From CBDCWO01 sp965223405 (GTDB lineage: Bacteria; Bacteroidota; Bacteroidia; Chitinophagales; Saprospiraceae), in NCBI GenBank assembly GCA_965223405.1, contig CBDCWO010000006.1, positions 1,426,001-1,490,000 on the forward strand: 64,000 bases of DNA. Direction: 5' to 3'. The notes below the pieces were generated by a model. The model did no database searches and had not been told where the DNA came from. It was given only the letters and a program-made list of their open reading frames with translations. The translations under genes and the position numbers were made by a program. Of the stretch, positions 52,485-62,680 are shown piece by piece. The stretch's first letter is position 1; every line of letters begins with the position of its first letter.

Positions 52485-55007
52485 CTATCCACCCCGCTGA
52501 TTTGTACCCATATTACCACCTTCCATATTTTGATCTCCTCCACTTTTCAGATCATCGTTGTTGATTTTACTCCTACGTTGACGCTGATTAAAGTTTAGTT
52601 TTCCAAAACTATACCGGAAGCTCATTCCGAAGGAACGGAAAGGCATCTGGAAACCACTATTCTGAACAAAATTTTCACCATCCAATTCTGTGTTGAATTC
52701 CTTATATTTGGAAAAAGGCTCTACCACCCTCAAGCCAATCGAAGCTTTTTTCTTCCAAAATTCCTTACTGAACCCAAAACTCATCATCGAAAATGAAGGG
52801 AAAGATCCCTGCAGAGAAAATCTGGGTGAATTGAAAAATGCAAACCCTTCTACCTTCCATCCTTTATTCAAATTAAGGCTGGTATTTCCAAACACGCGAT
52901 ATTGCCATCCGTTATTCTCCAAGTCGACATCGAGGGACTGACTGGTGACCGTAAATGAGTTTACATCAATACTGGCCCGAAACGTCCATTTCTTGGTGAT
53001 GGGAAAAGAGCCAAATAAATTCAATCCTATATTTTGCTGTAATCCGAGGTTTTCATAGGTAGTTATTGAAATACCTTGCTCAGTCACCTGGAGAAAACGC
53101 TCAATGACATCCTTGGTTCTGCGATAATACACCGATGAATTTATTACAGATCCTTTGATAAAAGCCGTATACCCAATATCATACTGGTCCGAAAGTTCTG
53201 GATTCAAGCCTGGATTACCGGTGGTAATATTCCGGTTATCCGAAATGTCCTGGAAAGGGTTTATTACTCGTAAACTTGGGCGTTTAATCCTTTTTACGTA
53301 GCTCACCTTTAAAGTAGAAAAGTTCTTAAACTTCCGGCTCAAGATGATGCTGGGGATTAAATTTCCGTAGGAATTACCAAATTTTTCTTCGCCATTCAGA
53401 AAGTCTCCGGTGATCTCGGTATTCTCGTATCTGACACCTGCCAGCAAACTGTACTTTGCATTAAAATTAATGGTTGCAGATCCATATCCCGAATACACAT
53501 CCTGATTATACTTTAAAAGGTTGGAACGAGTGACATCCAATTGAAAATCATTCAGTGATTGATCAAAATTCCAATATTTGTAATCACTGTTAATCACCCT
53601 TAAGATACCCTTAGCTCCGGTTTCCAACTTTATCTTTTTTGTAAAAGGATGCACATAGTCTACCTGAAAGGTATACTCAAAATTATCACCGTCATTGAAG
53701 GTCTTTTGTTTATTAACCAATTCAACAATATCGCTAGTGGTTCCGATTTGATTTTCAGAATCATCATTGTCTACACTAAGCTGAAAGGCAAATGACAACT
53801 CCTGATCCTTTTTCTTAAAAGTCTTTTTATAATCTGTGGTCCAATCGAGTCCATTCCTGCTTGACGTTCCATCATTACTGCGCGTATAGGATTGAATCAA
53901 ACTACTTAAAGGATCGTTAAAAACCGCATCGTTATACCCGTCCCGGTCGAAGGAAAATCCCCGAATACTCATGGATGTATTCAGGCTGTTATAGGCATTG
54001 ATATCATAAAATGCTCCTGCAGTACCTCTAAACCCGATCCTGGAGGTATTGGTCACACCATTCTGCTCCAGGGTTCTGGAGATTCCATCCAGGTTATCTT
54101 CGCGGTAAAAGCTGGTCAAACCATCAGCCGGCCAACTTAGGAAAGTCCCACCGCTGGCGTTGGCGCCAAAACGGCCGCGAGCATAGTTGAAGTTTAAACT
54201 CCCATTGTTCTGGCGATTCCCGACGGATGCATTAATCGAGCCACTCACGCCATCGATAGACTTTTTCTTGGTTATAATGTTTACGATTCCTCCGGTACCC
54301 TCAGCATCATATTTCGCTGAAGGTGTAGTAATCACTTCTACATTTTTGATTTGATCGGCAGGTATCATCTTCAAAGCATCTCCAACACTGGACGAAAACA
54401 TTCCCGAAGGCTTCCCGTTGACCAGGATCTTGATGTTGCTGGTCCCCCTCAGGGAAATATTACCATCCATATCCACAGATAATAAGGGCACTTTACTCAA
54501 TACATCAGTAGCATCTCCACCGGAAGTAGAGGCATCATTTTCGGCATTATAGACAATACGATCAATTTTGTTTTCAATAACCGCTTTCTGGCCCACCACT
54601 TCCACCTCATCAAGCATAATCTGATCATTATTCAGCAATTGCTTTCCCAAATGGTAGTCAGGTTTCTGAGGAGTGAGTTCTACGTTATTTATTTTTTTGG
54701 TATTGTACCCGATGAAAGACAAACTCACATCGTATTTTCCTAATTTTAGTTCAGGAATCTTAAAACTACCATCCGGTTCTGAAACCGCACCATTAATCAG
54801 CTTTTCCGAACCGGCTTTATATATTGAAATGGTTGCAAATTCAATGGGAGAATTGAGCATACTGTCGATCACAGTTCCCGTAATTCTTCCGGTAATGGAA
54901 GAAGAACTGTTACCTCGTCCACCCTGAAAAGGATTCTGAGCTTGGATTGATGCTTCTTGCCAACCCAAAATCCCAATCAAAAAAGATAGAATCAAAGATT
55001 TTTTCAT
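52485..55007 (-). CDS. TonB-dependent receptor-like outer membrane protein
   Basis: 840 residues from the ATG at 55007, which gives a signal peptide (MKKSLILSFLIGILGW); an upstream start at 55028 would precede it by seven residues. Next come a carboxypeptidase-regulatory-like beta-sandwich (about 40-125: GTVIDSMLNSPIEFATISIY), a plug domain (about 140-250, with ITTPSAKYDAEGTGGIVNIITKK) and a large beta-barrel of the OMP_b-brl_3 type. The C-terminus ends in a Gly/Asn-rich tail rather than an aromatic residue. The cargo is unknown; no SusD-like gene is next to it. Confidence 0.9.
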   Translation of the reverse strand: MKKSLILSFLIGILGWQEASIQAQNPFQGGRGNSSSSITGRITGTVIDSMLNSPIEFATISIYKAGSEKLINGAVSEPDGSFKIPELKLGKYDVSLSFIGYNTKKINNVELTPQKPDYHLGKQLLNNDQIMLDEVEVVGQKAVIENKIDRIVYNAENDASTSGGDATDVLSKVPLLSVDMDGNISLRGTSNIKILVNGKPSGMFSSSVGDALKMIPADQIKNVEVITTPSAKYDAEGTGGIVNIITKKKSIDGVSGSINASVGNRQNNGSLNFNYARGRFGANASGGTFLSWPADGLTSFYREDNLDGISRTLEQNGVTNTSRIGFRGTAGAFYDINAYNSLNTSMSIRGFSFDRDGYNDAVFNDPLSSLIQSYTRSNDGTSSRNGLDWTTDYKKTFKKKDQELSFAFQLSVDNDDSENQIGTTSDIVELVNKQKTFNDGDNFEYTFQVDYVHPFTKKIKLETGAKGILRVINSDYKYWNFDQSLNDFQLDVTRSNLLKYNQDVYSGYGSATINFNAKYSLLAGVRYENTEITGDFLNGEEKFGNSYGNLIPSIILSRKFKNFSTLKVSYVKRIKRPSLRVINPFQDISDNRNITTGNPGLNPELSDQYDIGYTAFIKGSVINSSVYYRRTKDVIERFLQVTEQGISITTYENLGLQQNIGLNLFGSFPITKKWTFRASIDVNSFTVTSQSLDVDLENNGWQYRVFGNTSLNLNKGWKVEGFAFFNSPRFSLQGSFPSFSMMSFGFSKEFWKKKASIGLRVVEPFSKYKEFNTELDGENFVQNSGFQMPFRSFGMSFRYSFGKLNFNQRQRRSKINNDDLKSGGDQNMEGGNMGTNQRGG

Positions 55008-55191
55008 TCGAATAAAATTTTTCAACACTGTTTTGTCATAATAATGTAAAAAATCGGATATGCAAAAATGTTTAGTTTTCTTCGACTATTAACATTTTTT
55101 AGACGAATGCTATTATTTTGGACAAATAATTGGTGCCTTTTATTCCCTAAAGAAGGAAAAATTGCTCTGACTAATTTGTAGGTAATTCGAA

Positions 55192-55758
55192 TTAGAATCG
55201 GATCGGAATGGAAACTTGAGTATTATCCCAGAGAAACAATAGATTTGTACCACCCTCTGCTGGCCTAAATACGGCCGTAAAAGCGTCCACTTCACTACTG
55301 GTTTTCGCAGTAGGAACTTCTATCTGACCGATAATTTTCGATTCATCCAGGTGATAATGACCCCAGACATACAGGTCTGTACTTATTAATATGGTCCACT
55401 TATCCTCATGGATACGAGCAAATAGGGTGTAACTACCCGCTTTAACGTTGACATTCCCGATTTTTGCATCCTGATATAAAGTCAGTTCGGTTGCTTCATT
55501 TGCGCCCAAACGCCATACTTCGTCATACGGCACCAAATCTCCAAATATTACTCTTCCTTTCTTCTGTGGACGGGAATAGAGCAATCTGACAATTGGACTA
55601 ACATCCCGATCAGCACCTTTCTGGAAATTACGAAAAGAAGTACCTTCCGGAAAATACACCAGATCAAGAGGACTTTTGTCTATTCCGGGAAGCTTATCTG
55701 TCTGGGCTATGGTCAGCAGACAAAGTAAACTAAACAATAATGTGAAAATTGATTTCAT
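55192..55758 (-). CDS. DUF2911 exported protein
   Basis: 188 residues with a signal peptide (to about 18, ending in IAQT). The block GRVIFGDLVPYDEVWRLGANEATEL is split over about residues 68-93 and is typical of DUF2911, a beta-sandwich family found in Bacteroidota. The block AGSYTLFARIHEDKWTIL follows. The function is unknown. It stands alone upstream of the TonB-dependent receptor-like gene on the same strand, 180 nt apart. Confidence 0.85.
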   Translation of the reverse strand: MKSIFTLLFSLLCLLTIAQTDKLPGIDKSPLDLVYFPEGTSFRNFQKGADRDVSPIVRLLYSRPQKKGRVIFGDLVPYDEVWRLGANEATELTLYQDAKIGNVNVKAGSYTLFARIHEDKWTILISTDLYVWGHYHLDESKIIGQIEVPTAKTSSEVDAFTAVFRPAEGGTNLLFLWDNTQVSIPIRF

Positions 55759-56061
55759 ACTTCAGGTTTATTTGATAATCTATACTGGCCAAACACTGAA
55801 ATATCGCTTGTTGTTCCACTTTTAATTAAAAATTTTCCGGATGACTCAGAATTAACTCAAATTGATAAGAGCAGTGAGATATGAGTATTGAGTAGTGAGA
55901 GCTCATTACCCCGAGCTCACAACTCAATTCACAACTCATTTCATCGACAGCCGATCACCGATTACCTACCACCGATTTAAGAAAACGGACAACCTTATTC
56001 AGGCATTGTCAGGCATCTACAACTCAATACTCACTACTCAATTCTCAATACCCAAAATAAA
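55759..56061. other. Repeat-rich intergenic region
   Basis: About 300 bases. It contains TGAGTATTGAGTAGTGAG (55879-55896), the inverse of the CTCAATACTCACTACTCA string near 56025, a GAGCTC pair, and a TTCAGGCATTGTCA copy shared with 47040. No gene seen. Confidence 0.55.
55999..56053. repeat. TTCAGGCATTGTCA / CTCAATACTC dispersed repeat
   Basis: TTCAGGCATTGTCA followed by CTCAATACTCACTACTCA-type strings. A related arrangement occurs at 47040-47100. Confidence 0.55.
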
Positions 56062-57483
56062 CTAAACCAGAATGTCATGTATCACCTTGCCGTGGACATC
56101 GGTGAGGCGGATATCTCGCCCACCAAATCTGAAAGTAAGATGTTCATGATCTACACCCAGCTGGTGCAACATCGTGGCATGCAACTCATGTATGGTACAC
56201 TTGTTTTCCACAACCCGGTATCCATATTCGTCCGTTTGTCCATATACTACCCCACCTTTAATCCCTCCTCCTGCCAACCAAATACTAAACGCACTGGGAT
56301 TGTGATCACGGCCATTCCTGCCCTGAGCAAATGGTGTTCGACCAAACTCACAGGCAAAAACGACTAAAGTTTCTTCCAGCAGTCCTCGTCCTTTCAAGTC
56401 TTTTAACAATCCGGCAATCGGCTTATCCACAGCATGTGCATTCGCTTTATGACCTTGAATGAGATTGCTGTGCTGATCCCAACGATCTGCGGCCACCTTA
56501 GGACAAGTCAGTTCAATAAAGCGAACTCCTCGCTCCACCAGTCTTCTGGCCATCAAACATTGTGAAGCATAGGACCTGGTATGTGGATCTTCCGAGAAAA
56601 ATCCATACAAATCCAACGTTTTAGGAGACTCGGCCTTAAAGTCACTCAATTCAGGAATACTTGACTGCATTTTATATGCAAGTTCATAATTTTCAATTGC
56701 GGAGCTGACCTTATCATCATGGCCCAATCTTCCGAGCAAGCTTTGGTCCATCTGTTGAGCAAAAGAAAGCTTATGCTCCTGTTGGTTTGCTATTTGTTCA
56801 CTTGAATTGATGTTATTAACCGGATTTTTTTGAGCTCTTAGGATCGAAGCTTGGAAATTGGCCGGCAAAAATCCACTATTAAAATTATCTAATCCCCCAG
56901 GTGGTATCAAACCTCCATCCAGGACGATGTACGAAGGCAGGTTATTGTTTTCCGATCCCAAGCCGTAGGTGATCCAGGCTCCCATACTGGGACGACCTTG
57001 TAATCCGTGTCCGGTGTGCAGAAAATAATTGGCATTAGTATGTTCCGGAAAATTGGAAGTCATCGATCTGATCACTGCGATATCGTCCACACAAGTAGCG
57101 ATATGTGGAAAAAGTTCGCTGACCCATATACCACTTTCTCCATACTGCTTGAAGGACCAGGGGCTTTTAAGGATTTTACCGACATTATTGAATTGGGTAG
57201 CGTCAACATTAAACTTATCATAAGGATTTTGACCATTTTCTCTGGTCAGTCTTGGCTTGGGGTCAAAACTGTCTACCTGGCTTACTCCTCCATCCATATA
57301 TAGAAATATAACCCGCTTTACCTTGGGTGGGTAATGGGGCAACCCGGTGTTTGCCAATAAATTATTTTTACCGGACCGACATCCGGTAAAACCCGATGAC
57401 ATCAAACTCAATAAGGCCAACCCCCCAAATCCATTTCGACATATTCCTAACATTTCCCGCCTACTGATAGTACGTTTATCCAT
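56062..57483 (-). CDS. DUF1501 protein (sulfatase-like), Tat-exported
   Basis: 473 residues. The N-terminus has a twin-arginine signal (TISRREMLGICRNGF) and then a hydrophobic stretch ending at a possible lipobox Cys (GFTGCRSG). The DUF1501 domain fills the rest; the alkaline phosphatase/sulfatase-like fold is recognised from FLYMDGGVSQVDSFDPK, VVFACEFGRTPFAQGR and HNPSAFSIW. Such proteins pair with DUF1549/DUF1553 (PSD1) proteins in planctomycetes and some Bacteroidota, where they are linked to breakdown of sulfated or complex polysaccharides. The partner lies 1 nt upstream. Confidence 0.9.
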   Translation of the reverse strand: MDKRTISRREMLGICRNGFGGLALLSLMSSGFTGCRSGKNNLLANTGLPHYPPKVKRVIFLYMDGGVSQVDSFDPKPRLTRENGQNPYDKFNVDATQFNNVGKILKSPWSFKQYGESGIWVSELFPHIATCVDDIAVIRSMTSNFPEHTNANYFLHTGHGLQGRPSMGAWITYGLGSENNNLPSYIVLDGGLIPPGGLDNFNSGFLPANFQASILRAQKNPVNNINSSEQIANQQEHKLSFAQQMDQSLLGRLGHDDKVSSAIENYELAYKMQSSIPELSDFKAESPKTLDLYGFFSEDPHTRSYASQCLMARRLVERGVRFIELTCPKVAADRWDQHSNLIQGHKANAHAVDKPIAGLLKDLKGRGLLEETLVVFACEFGRTPFAQGRNGRDHNPSAFSIWLAGGGIKGGVVYGQTDEYGYRVVENKCTIHELHATMLHQLGVDHEHLTFRFGGRDIRLTDVHGKVIHDILV

Positions 57484-57484
57484 A

Positions 57485-60337
57485 TTAAAAAATGTAAATA
57501 AATTCTTTCATATTGAAGACACTATGACATAAATCCTCCCAGCCTGCCTGCCTGGCTTCCCCTTTGTCGTCATGATCCAGGTGTAATAAATATTGTTGCT
57601 CAAGGAACTCCTGGGATTTTTGTACTTCTTCGTCTGAAGGTGGCCGACAAAATGCAGACAAATAGAGTTCATAGATCTTTTTTTCATCTGACAACTCGGA
57701 ATCCAGCATACGTTGTGCCCAATGATTGGCACAGTCCTTCACAAAAGGATCGTTCATTAAAGTGAGCGATTGTGCAGGAACCGTGGTCTGATTGCGCTTT
57801 CCAAAAGTGGTTACCGGTTGTGGCATGTCAAAAGCCAGTAAAAAGGAATTTAGAAAATTTCTACGCATACTCAAATAGATGCTTCGCCTACCCTCACCAT
57901 CAAGTGGTCCCGAGATTGGCTTTCCTCTTCCTTCCATAAATTCATTGAGATACACCGGAACCGGTTTCCCGTACATTTGCCGATTCAACTTCTGTGATAC
58001 CTGCAACATGACATCCCGGATGGCTTCGGCTTCCATTCTTCTAATTTCGTAAAAACCCAACCACTTGTTGGTTGGATCTTCAACAGGAGATTCAGCCACT
58101 GACTGACGTCTGAAAGTGTGTGAGTGTAAAATATATCGTATCGTCTTTTTGAGAGACCAATTATGCTGAATCAAATAGGAAGCCAAATGGTCTAACAATT
58201 CAGGATGTGTGGGCAGCTCACCTAATCTACCGAAGTTATCCACCGAGGTCACAATACCCTTTCCAAAAAGATGAGACCAGATTCGATTTACCAATACCCG
58301 GGCTGTCAAAGGATTTTGGGGAGAAGCAATAGCTTCAGCCAGTTGCAAACGACTGGACCTATCATCAGTAAATACCTGATCACTAAGGGTGGTAAGTAAC
58401 CGGTGATTTTGGGTAACGCTATCCAATTGCTGATGATCACCCCGAATGAAAACAGGAGATTCTACACTGCTTCCTGAAGTAACCCCCATGTAAAATGAGG
58501 TATCGCGAATTTCTTTTAAAAGATCGTGCCGTTGATTTATTTTCTTTAGGATTTCTGCATTGTCCCATAATGGCTTGGATAGGGGTTTATACAATCTCGG
58601 CTTTGACTTGAACTTTTCTTCTTTAACATTGGATTGATATACATGCTGTACTTCGATCCAGGAGGAACTATCCTGATCCCATTCATATGGTGGCATTTGT
58701 TTTCCATCCAGTAAGAGGGCCGGTAAGACTTCGATATAAGCCAGGTGTCCCTTCCACATCGATAAATCTATTGAAATATCTTTCCATTCATCTGAATTTA
58801 CTTGTTGATTGAGGTTGCCATAGATCGGATTTCTGATCAACTGGAAATTGTCAATAACGACCCGAATAGAGGCATGTTTCCCCGCTGTCCTAACATGCAA
58901 ATAATCGCTGCGTATTTTAAATGTTGGTGAGCGAGCGGCCCCCGACAGACCATAACCAAAAAAACGACTGGAAATCTTGCCCTGGTGGACTCCCAGAATT
59001 TTATCTTTTCCGAATAACAGTTGTCCTTTGGCATTCCCACTACCAAAGGCTGTTCCATCAAAGTACCAGTTTTCGCTTTGCCCTTGAGAAAAGTCCGCAA
59101 TCTTATGAAAATTTGGTTGGTCTTCTGACAAGACGACAGGGACTGCATATTTTGGCATCCCGGATAGGTATTGCTTTATCTCTTGATCAATCTCTTCCAC
59201 TTGGGCCAGGGTCGTTTCAACTTTGTCCATATTCTGAACAGAGTGATAATGAAATCTTGCGCTTTCCATAATTCCGTACCATGCATAATAATCTGCGGTA
59301 GGAATAGGATCGAATTTATGATCATGACAGCGTGCACAGGACATGGTCATGCCCAGGAAGGTCTTGGATGTCACATCAATCATATTGTCAATTCGGTCGG
59401 CTTCATCTTTTTTAATATCCACCGGACTATGAGTACCTTCTCCCAAAGCATAAAATGCCGTGCCAATTGACGATTGAGATATGTTATTTTCATCATTTCG
59501 GGGTTGCTGAAGTAAATCTCCTGCCAAATGTTCTTTAATCAACTGGTCATAGGGTACATCTTGATTAAGTGCTTTTACCAAATAGTCACGATATTGCCAG
59601 GCTCCGGGAATGTTAAAATCGAATTCGTGTCCCCGGGCCTCGGCATAGCGCACCAGATCCATCCAATGCCGGGCCCACCGTTCACCATATCCGGCTGAAG
59701 CTAAATAATAATCTACCATTTCAGAATAACTTGTATTATCCGCAAACCGATCAATTTCTTCCCGGGAAGGTAACAGTCCTGTAACCAATAAGGACACGCG
59801 CTTAACCAGGCTATAGGGATCTGCTTCCGGATAGATCTTTATTCCCTCACGATGGCATTGGTCATTGATATAATCATCGATTTGATTGAATCTATTTTTA
59901 CGGCTTTTCCCAATCTCTTTTTCTTTCACAGGTTGAAAAGCCCAATGTCGTTCCCACTTTGCTCCTTGTGCAATCCAATTTTTCAGTAATTCAATTTCTC
60001 TTTTCGTCAGAATTTTTTTGGTTTTTTGAGGAGGCATTATCTCATCGGGGTCATCATGCATGATGCGTTGAATTAATTCGCTCCCTTCGGGATCAAAAGG
60101 AACTATGGCAATCTTTCCACTTTCCAATTTTGATTTGGCAGCTGATTCCAAATCCAAACGAAGTCCGGCTTCCCGGCTTTCCGGATCATTTCCATGACAT
60201 AAATAACAATTATTAGAAAATATGGGCGCGATGTCATAATTAAAACTGACCTGCTCCTGTCCGGATGACTGATCAGCACAACTCCAAAAGACGAAGAACA
60301 AACCTAGAAAAAAACATAATGAAATGAAATATCTCAT
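57485..60337 (-). CDS. PSD1 / planctomycete-cytochrome-C-domain lipoprotein (DUF1549, DUF1553)
   Basis: 950 residues from the ATG at 60337, chosen because it gives a lipoprotein signal (MRYFISLCFFLGL, then WSC). Two earlier in-frame ATGs would add up to 29 residues and overlap the preceding gene. A single c-type haem site CYLCH is near residue 44; DUF1549 follows (RYAEARGHEF, then MSCARCHDHKFDPIP with a second CxxCH), and DUF1553 is in the C-terminal third (ARVLVNRIWSHLFGKGIV). The pair with DUF1501 is typical for extracytoplasmic polysaccharide catabolism. An electron transfer or haem-dependent role is likely but not shown. Confidence 0.9.
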   Translation of the reverse strand: MRYFISLCFFLGLFFVFWSCADQSSGQEQVSFNYDIAPIFSNNCYLCHGNDPESREAGLRLDLESAAKSKLESGKIAIVPFDPEGSELIQRIMHDDPDEIMPPQKTKKILTKREIELLKNWIAQGAKWERHWAFQPVKEKEIGKSRKNRFNQIDDYINDQCHREGIKIYPEADPYSLVKRVSLLVTGLLPSREEIDRFADNTSYSEMVDYYLASAGYGERWARHWMDLVRYAEARGHEFDFNIPGAWQYRDYLVKALNQDVPYDQLIKEHLAGDLLQQPRNDENNISQSSIGTAFYALGEGTHSPVDIKKDEADRIDNMIDVTSKTFLGMTMSCARCHDHKFDPIPTADYYAWYGIMESARFHYHSVQNMDKVETTLAQVEEIDQEIKQYLSGMPKYAVPVVLSEDQPNFHKIADFSQGQSENWYFDGTAFGSGNAKGQLLFGKDKILGVHQGKISSRFFGYGLSGAARSPTFKIRSDYLHVRTAGKHASIRVVIDNFQLIRNPIYGNLNQQVNSDEWKDISIDLSMWKGHLAYIEVLPALLLDGKQMPPYEWDQDSSSWIEVQHVYQSNVKEEKFKSKPRLYKPLSKPLWDNAEILKKINQRHDLLKEIRDTSFYMGVTSGSSVESPVFIRGDHQQLDSVTQNHRLLTTLSDQVFTDDRSSRLQLAEAIASPQNPLTARVLVNRIWSHLFGKGIVTSVDNFGRLGELPTHPELLDHLASYLIQHNWSLKKTIRYILHSHTFRRQSVAESPVEDPTNKWLGFYEIRRMEAEAIRDVMLQVSQKLNRQMYGKPVPVYLNEFMEGRGKPISGPLDGEGRRSIYLSMRRNFLNSFLLAFDMPQPVTTFGKRNQTTVPAQSLTLMNDPFVKDCANHWAQRMLDSELSDEKKIYELYLSAFCRPPSDEEVQKSQEFLEQQYLLHLDHDDKGEARQAGWEDLCHSVFNMKEFIYIF

Positions 60338-60387
60338 GACCACACCCCTTAATTGAGTGCCTAAATTACATAAATCAAAAAATATAT

Positions 60388-60969
60388 TCATGGCGATTGA
60401 TGCCAACTTTCTGCAATTTCGCACAATTCCCGGTAGAATCCGCGACCATACTTCCTAATAATGGCCTCGTTTACGAATTGATATAAATACATTTTTTGTG
60501 ATTTCCCATAGGCGCAAGCTGCAGAGCAAATTTTCCATCGATCGTAGGAGATGGATCGAAATCCTGTTTGTTCATTAATATATTCCCGGATGGGGTATAA
60601 ATGACATGAGATCGGTTTATGAAACGAAATCTTTTTTTGAAAATAACTTCTTTCAATCACACAGTTGGCGCACCCACCTTGTACATCCATAAAAATACAA
60701 GCTCCATTTTCCAATAATTGAGTACCCCATTGATTAATATCCTGATGGTATTGAGCCACACCCTTAAGTTTAAGCTGTTTCTGGCTTTCCGGAGTTAATA
60801 AGGGTGATAGACCGGATTGATGATCTTGCAAAATTTCAACTTCTTCAAGAGTCAATGGGGCTCCAAAATCTCCTTCCCAGCAACAAGCGCCTTGGCACGA
60901 TTCTAGCCGACACAAAAAATATTCCTTGAGAATATCAGGATGAACCAGAATATCTTGAATAATTATCAT
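60388..60969 (-). CDS. DUF3109 cysteine-rich protein
   Basis: 193 residues. Many conserved cysteines: CRLESCQGACCW, GGCANCVIER, ISCHLYPIR and ICSAACAYG. This is the DUF3109 pattern, related to YkgJ-type zinc or Fe-S-binding proteins. No signal peptide. It precedes the PSD1 gene by 50 nt on the same strand, and may be part of the same transcript. Function unknown. Confidence 0.88.
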   Translation of the reverse strand: MIIIQDILVHPDILKEYFLCRLESCQGACCWEGDFGAPLTLEEVEILQDHQSGLSPLLTPESQKQLKLKGVAQYHQDINQWGTQLLENGACIFMDVQGGCANCVIERSYFQKKISFHKPISCHLYPIREYINEQTGFRSISYDRWKICSAACAYGKSQKMYLYQFVNEAIIRKYGRGFYRELCEIAESWHQSP

Positions 60970-61375
60970 ATCGTCTATTCACAAGTGGTATCAAACTCCA
61001 TGTGCAGATTCCTATTATTTATTTCGCTTTTATGAGACCCAAGTTAAATATAATTATTAAGTGGATAAAACGCATTTTGATCGTTCCAAAATGAAACATT
61101 TCTGTCAAAAATTGATTTCTATAGTTGTAAATGGCCTACTTTGAAAATTAGGTATCTGTCGCTTGAATTGTGGAGAATTGGTTTATTCATTGTAAAATCA
61201 ATACTTCTGAAAACCGAACATTGGCAGCTATGGAAAATTGTTTTACAAGATTTCAATCGTTGTAAACTGAAATTTGGATCAATATTGTAACTTTGGAGTC
61301 AATTTTTTGATATTTCATGGTGAGTGATGGTATCCTGTCCGACTTTGGCAAATCAATTTTTCAAGAATTTTATTA
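60970..61375. other. Divergent intergenic region, DUF3109 / citrate synthase
   Basis: About 400 bases, AT-rich. One -7-like motif near 61288; no gene, hairpin or repeat of note. Confidence 0.5.
61288..61295 (+). promoter_or_regulatory. Possible -7 element of the citrate synthase operon
   Basis: TAACTTTG is a full match to TAnnTTTG, about 80 nt before the ATG. The nearest TTG upstream lies 25 nt away, longer than usual. Confidence 0.35.
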
Positions 61376-62680
61376 ATGGATATTTTAAAGCAGCGATTTA
61401 AGGAAAAAGCGGAGGCGCTTAGACAAGAAATAAAATTATTTAACAAGGCACATGGAAATGAAAAGGTGGATGAAGTTAGTGTTGCCCAGGTATTTGGCGG
61501 TATGCGTGGGATCAAAAGCATGTATTGGGAGACTTCGGAACTTGATCCTGAATCCGGGATTCGTTTTCGCAATATGAGTATTCCCGAAATTCGCGAGATC
61601 CTGCCAAAATACCCTGGTGGTAATGAACCTTTGCCAGAAGGTCTTTTTTGGTATATTTTAAGTGGGGATATTCCCACATCCGCAGAAGTCAAGTGGTTGA
61701 GTGAGGAATGGCAGCGTAGAAGTCACATCAAACAAAGAGTTTTTAATACTATTGATTCGTTGGATACTACTTTGCATCCCATGTCGCAGTTTAGTATCGC
61801 GGTTCTCTCAATGCAGCAGGACAGCGAATTTTCCAGACGGTATGCTGAGGGTATCCATAAATCCGAATATTGGGATGCAGTTTATGAGGACACCATGAAC
61901 CTGCTGGCAAAGCTTCCCAGAATTGCAGCCTATATTTATAGGAGGGTCTACCATAATGGACAACACATTGATCCGGATACAACGCTGGATTGGAGTGGTA
62001 ACTTTGCTCATCTCCTGGGATTTGATGATCCCCAATTTGTGGATTACATGCGCTTATACATGTGTATCCATTGTGATCACGAAGGTGGAAATGCGTCAGC
62101 CCATACCGTACACCTGGTAAGTTCTACGCTTAGTGACCCCTATCTGGCTTTTTCAGCCGGATTGAACGCCTTGGCCGGACCATTACATGGATTGGCCAAT
62201 CAAGAAGTCATCAAGTGGATCTTTAAAATGGTGGACAAACTAAAAACCACCCAGCCCAGCGATGAACAGGTCATTAACTATATTAATGAAACTCTGGCTG
62301 CAGGACAAGTAATTCCTGGCTATGGGCATGCGGTACTAAGAAGACCGGATCCCAGATTTGTTGCGCAAAAAAGATTCGCAGAAAAGCATATGAAAGATTC
62401 GCGTATCATCAATATTGTATGGCAACTATTTGATCTGGTTCCTGGGATCTTAACCGGATTGGGTAAAGTGAAGAATCCCTGGCCTAATGTAGATGCTCAC
62501 TCCGGAGCCATTTTAGTTCATTATGGAATGAAGGAGTACAGTTTTTATACGGTCCTCTTTGGAGTATCCCGCGCAATGGGAGTACTTGGCGCTTCCATAT
62601 GGAGTAGAGCGCTTGGATTACCTTTGGAGAGACCTAAATCAATTACATTTGATCACATTAAACAAATCATTGAAAAATGA
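61376..62680 (+). CDS. gltA: Citrate synthase, eukaryotic-like type
   Basis: 434 residues. The catalytic set is His in PGYGHAVLRRPDPR, Asp in NVDAHSGAIL and an earlier His in LAGPLHGLANQEV. The N-terminal part (VSVAQVFGGMRGIKSMYWE) resembles mitochondrial-type rather than E. coli-type citrate synthases, and the length agrees. It condenses acetyl-CoA with oxaloacetate in the TCA cycle. Its stop overlaps the start of gcvH by 4 nt. Confidence 0.93.
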   Translation: MDILKQRFKEKAEALRQEIKLFNKAHGNEKVDEVSVAQVFGGMRGIKSMYWETSELDPESGIRFRNMSIPEIREILPKYPGGNEPLPEGLFWYILSGDIPTSAEVKWLSEEWQRRSHIKQRVFNTIDSLDTTLHPMSQFSIAVLSMQQDSEFSRRYAEGIHKSEYWDAVYEDTMNLLAKLPRIAAYIYRRVYHNGQHIDPDTTLDWSGNFAHLLGFDDPQFVDYMRLYMCIHCDHEGGNASAHTVHLVSSTLSDPYLAFSAGLNALAGPLHGLANQEVIKWIFKMVDKLKTTQPSDEQVINYINETLAAGQVIPGYGHAVLRRPDPRFVAQKRFAEKHMKDSRIINIVWQLFDLVPGILTGLGKVKNPWPNVDAHSGAILVHYGMKEYSFYTVLFGVSRAMGVLGASIWSRALGLPLERPKSITFDHIKQIIEK

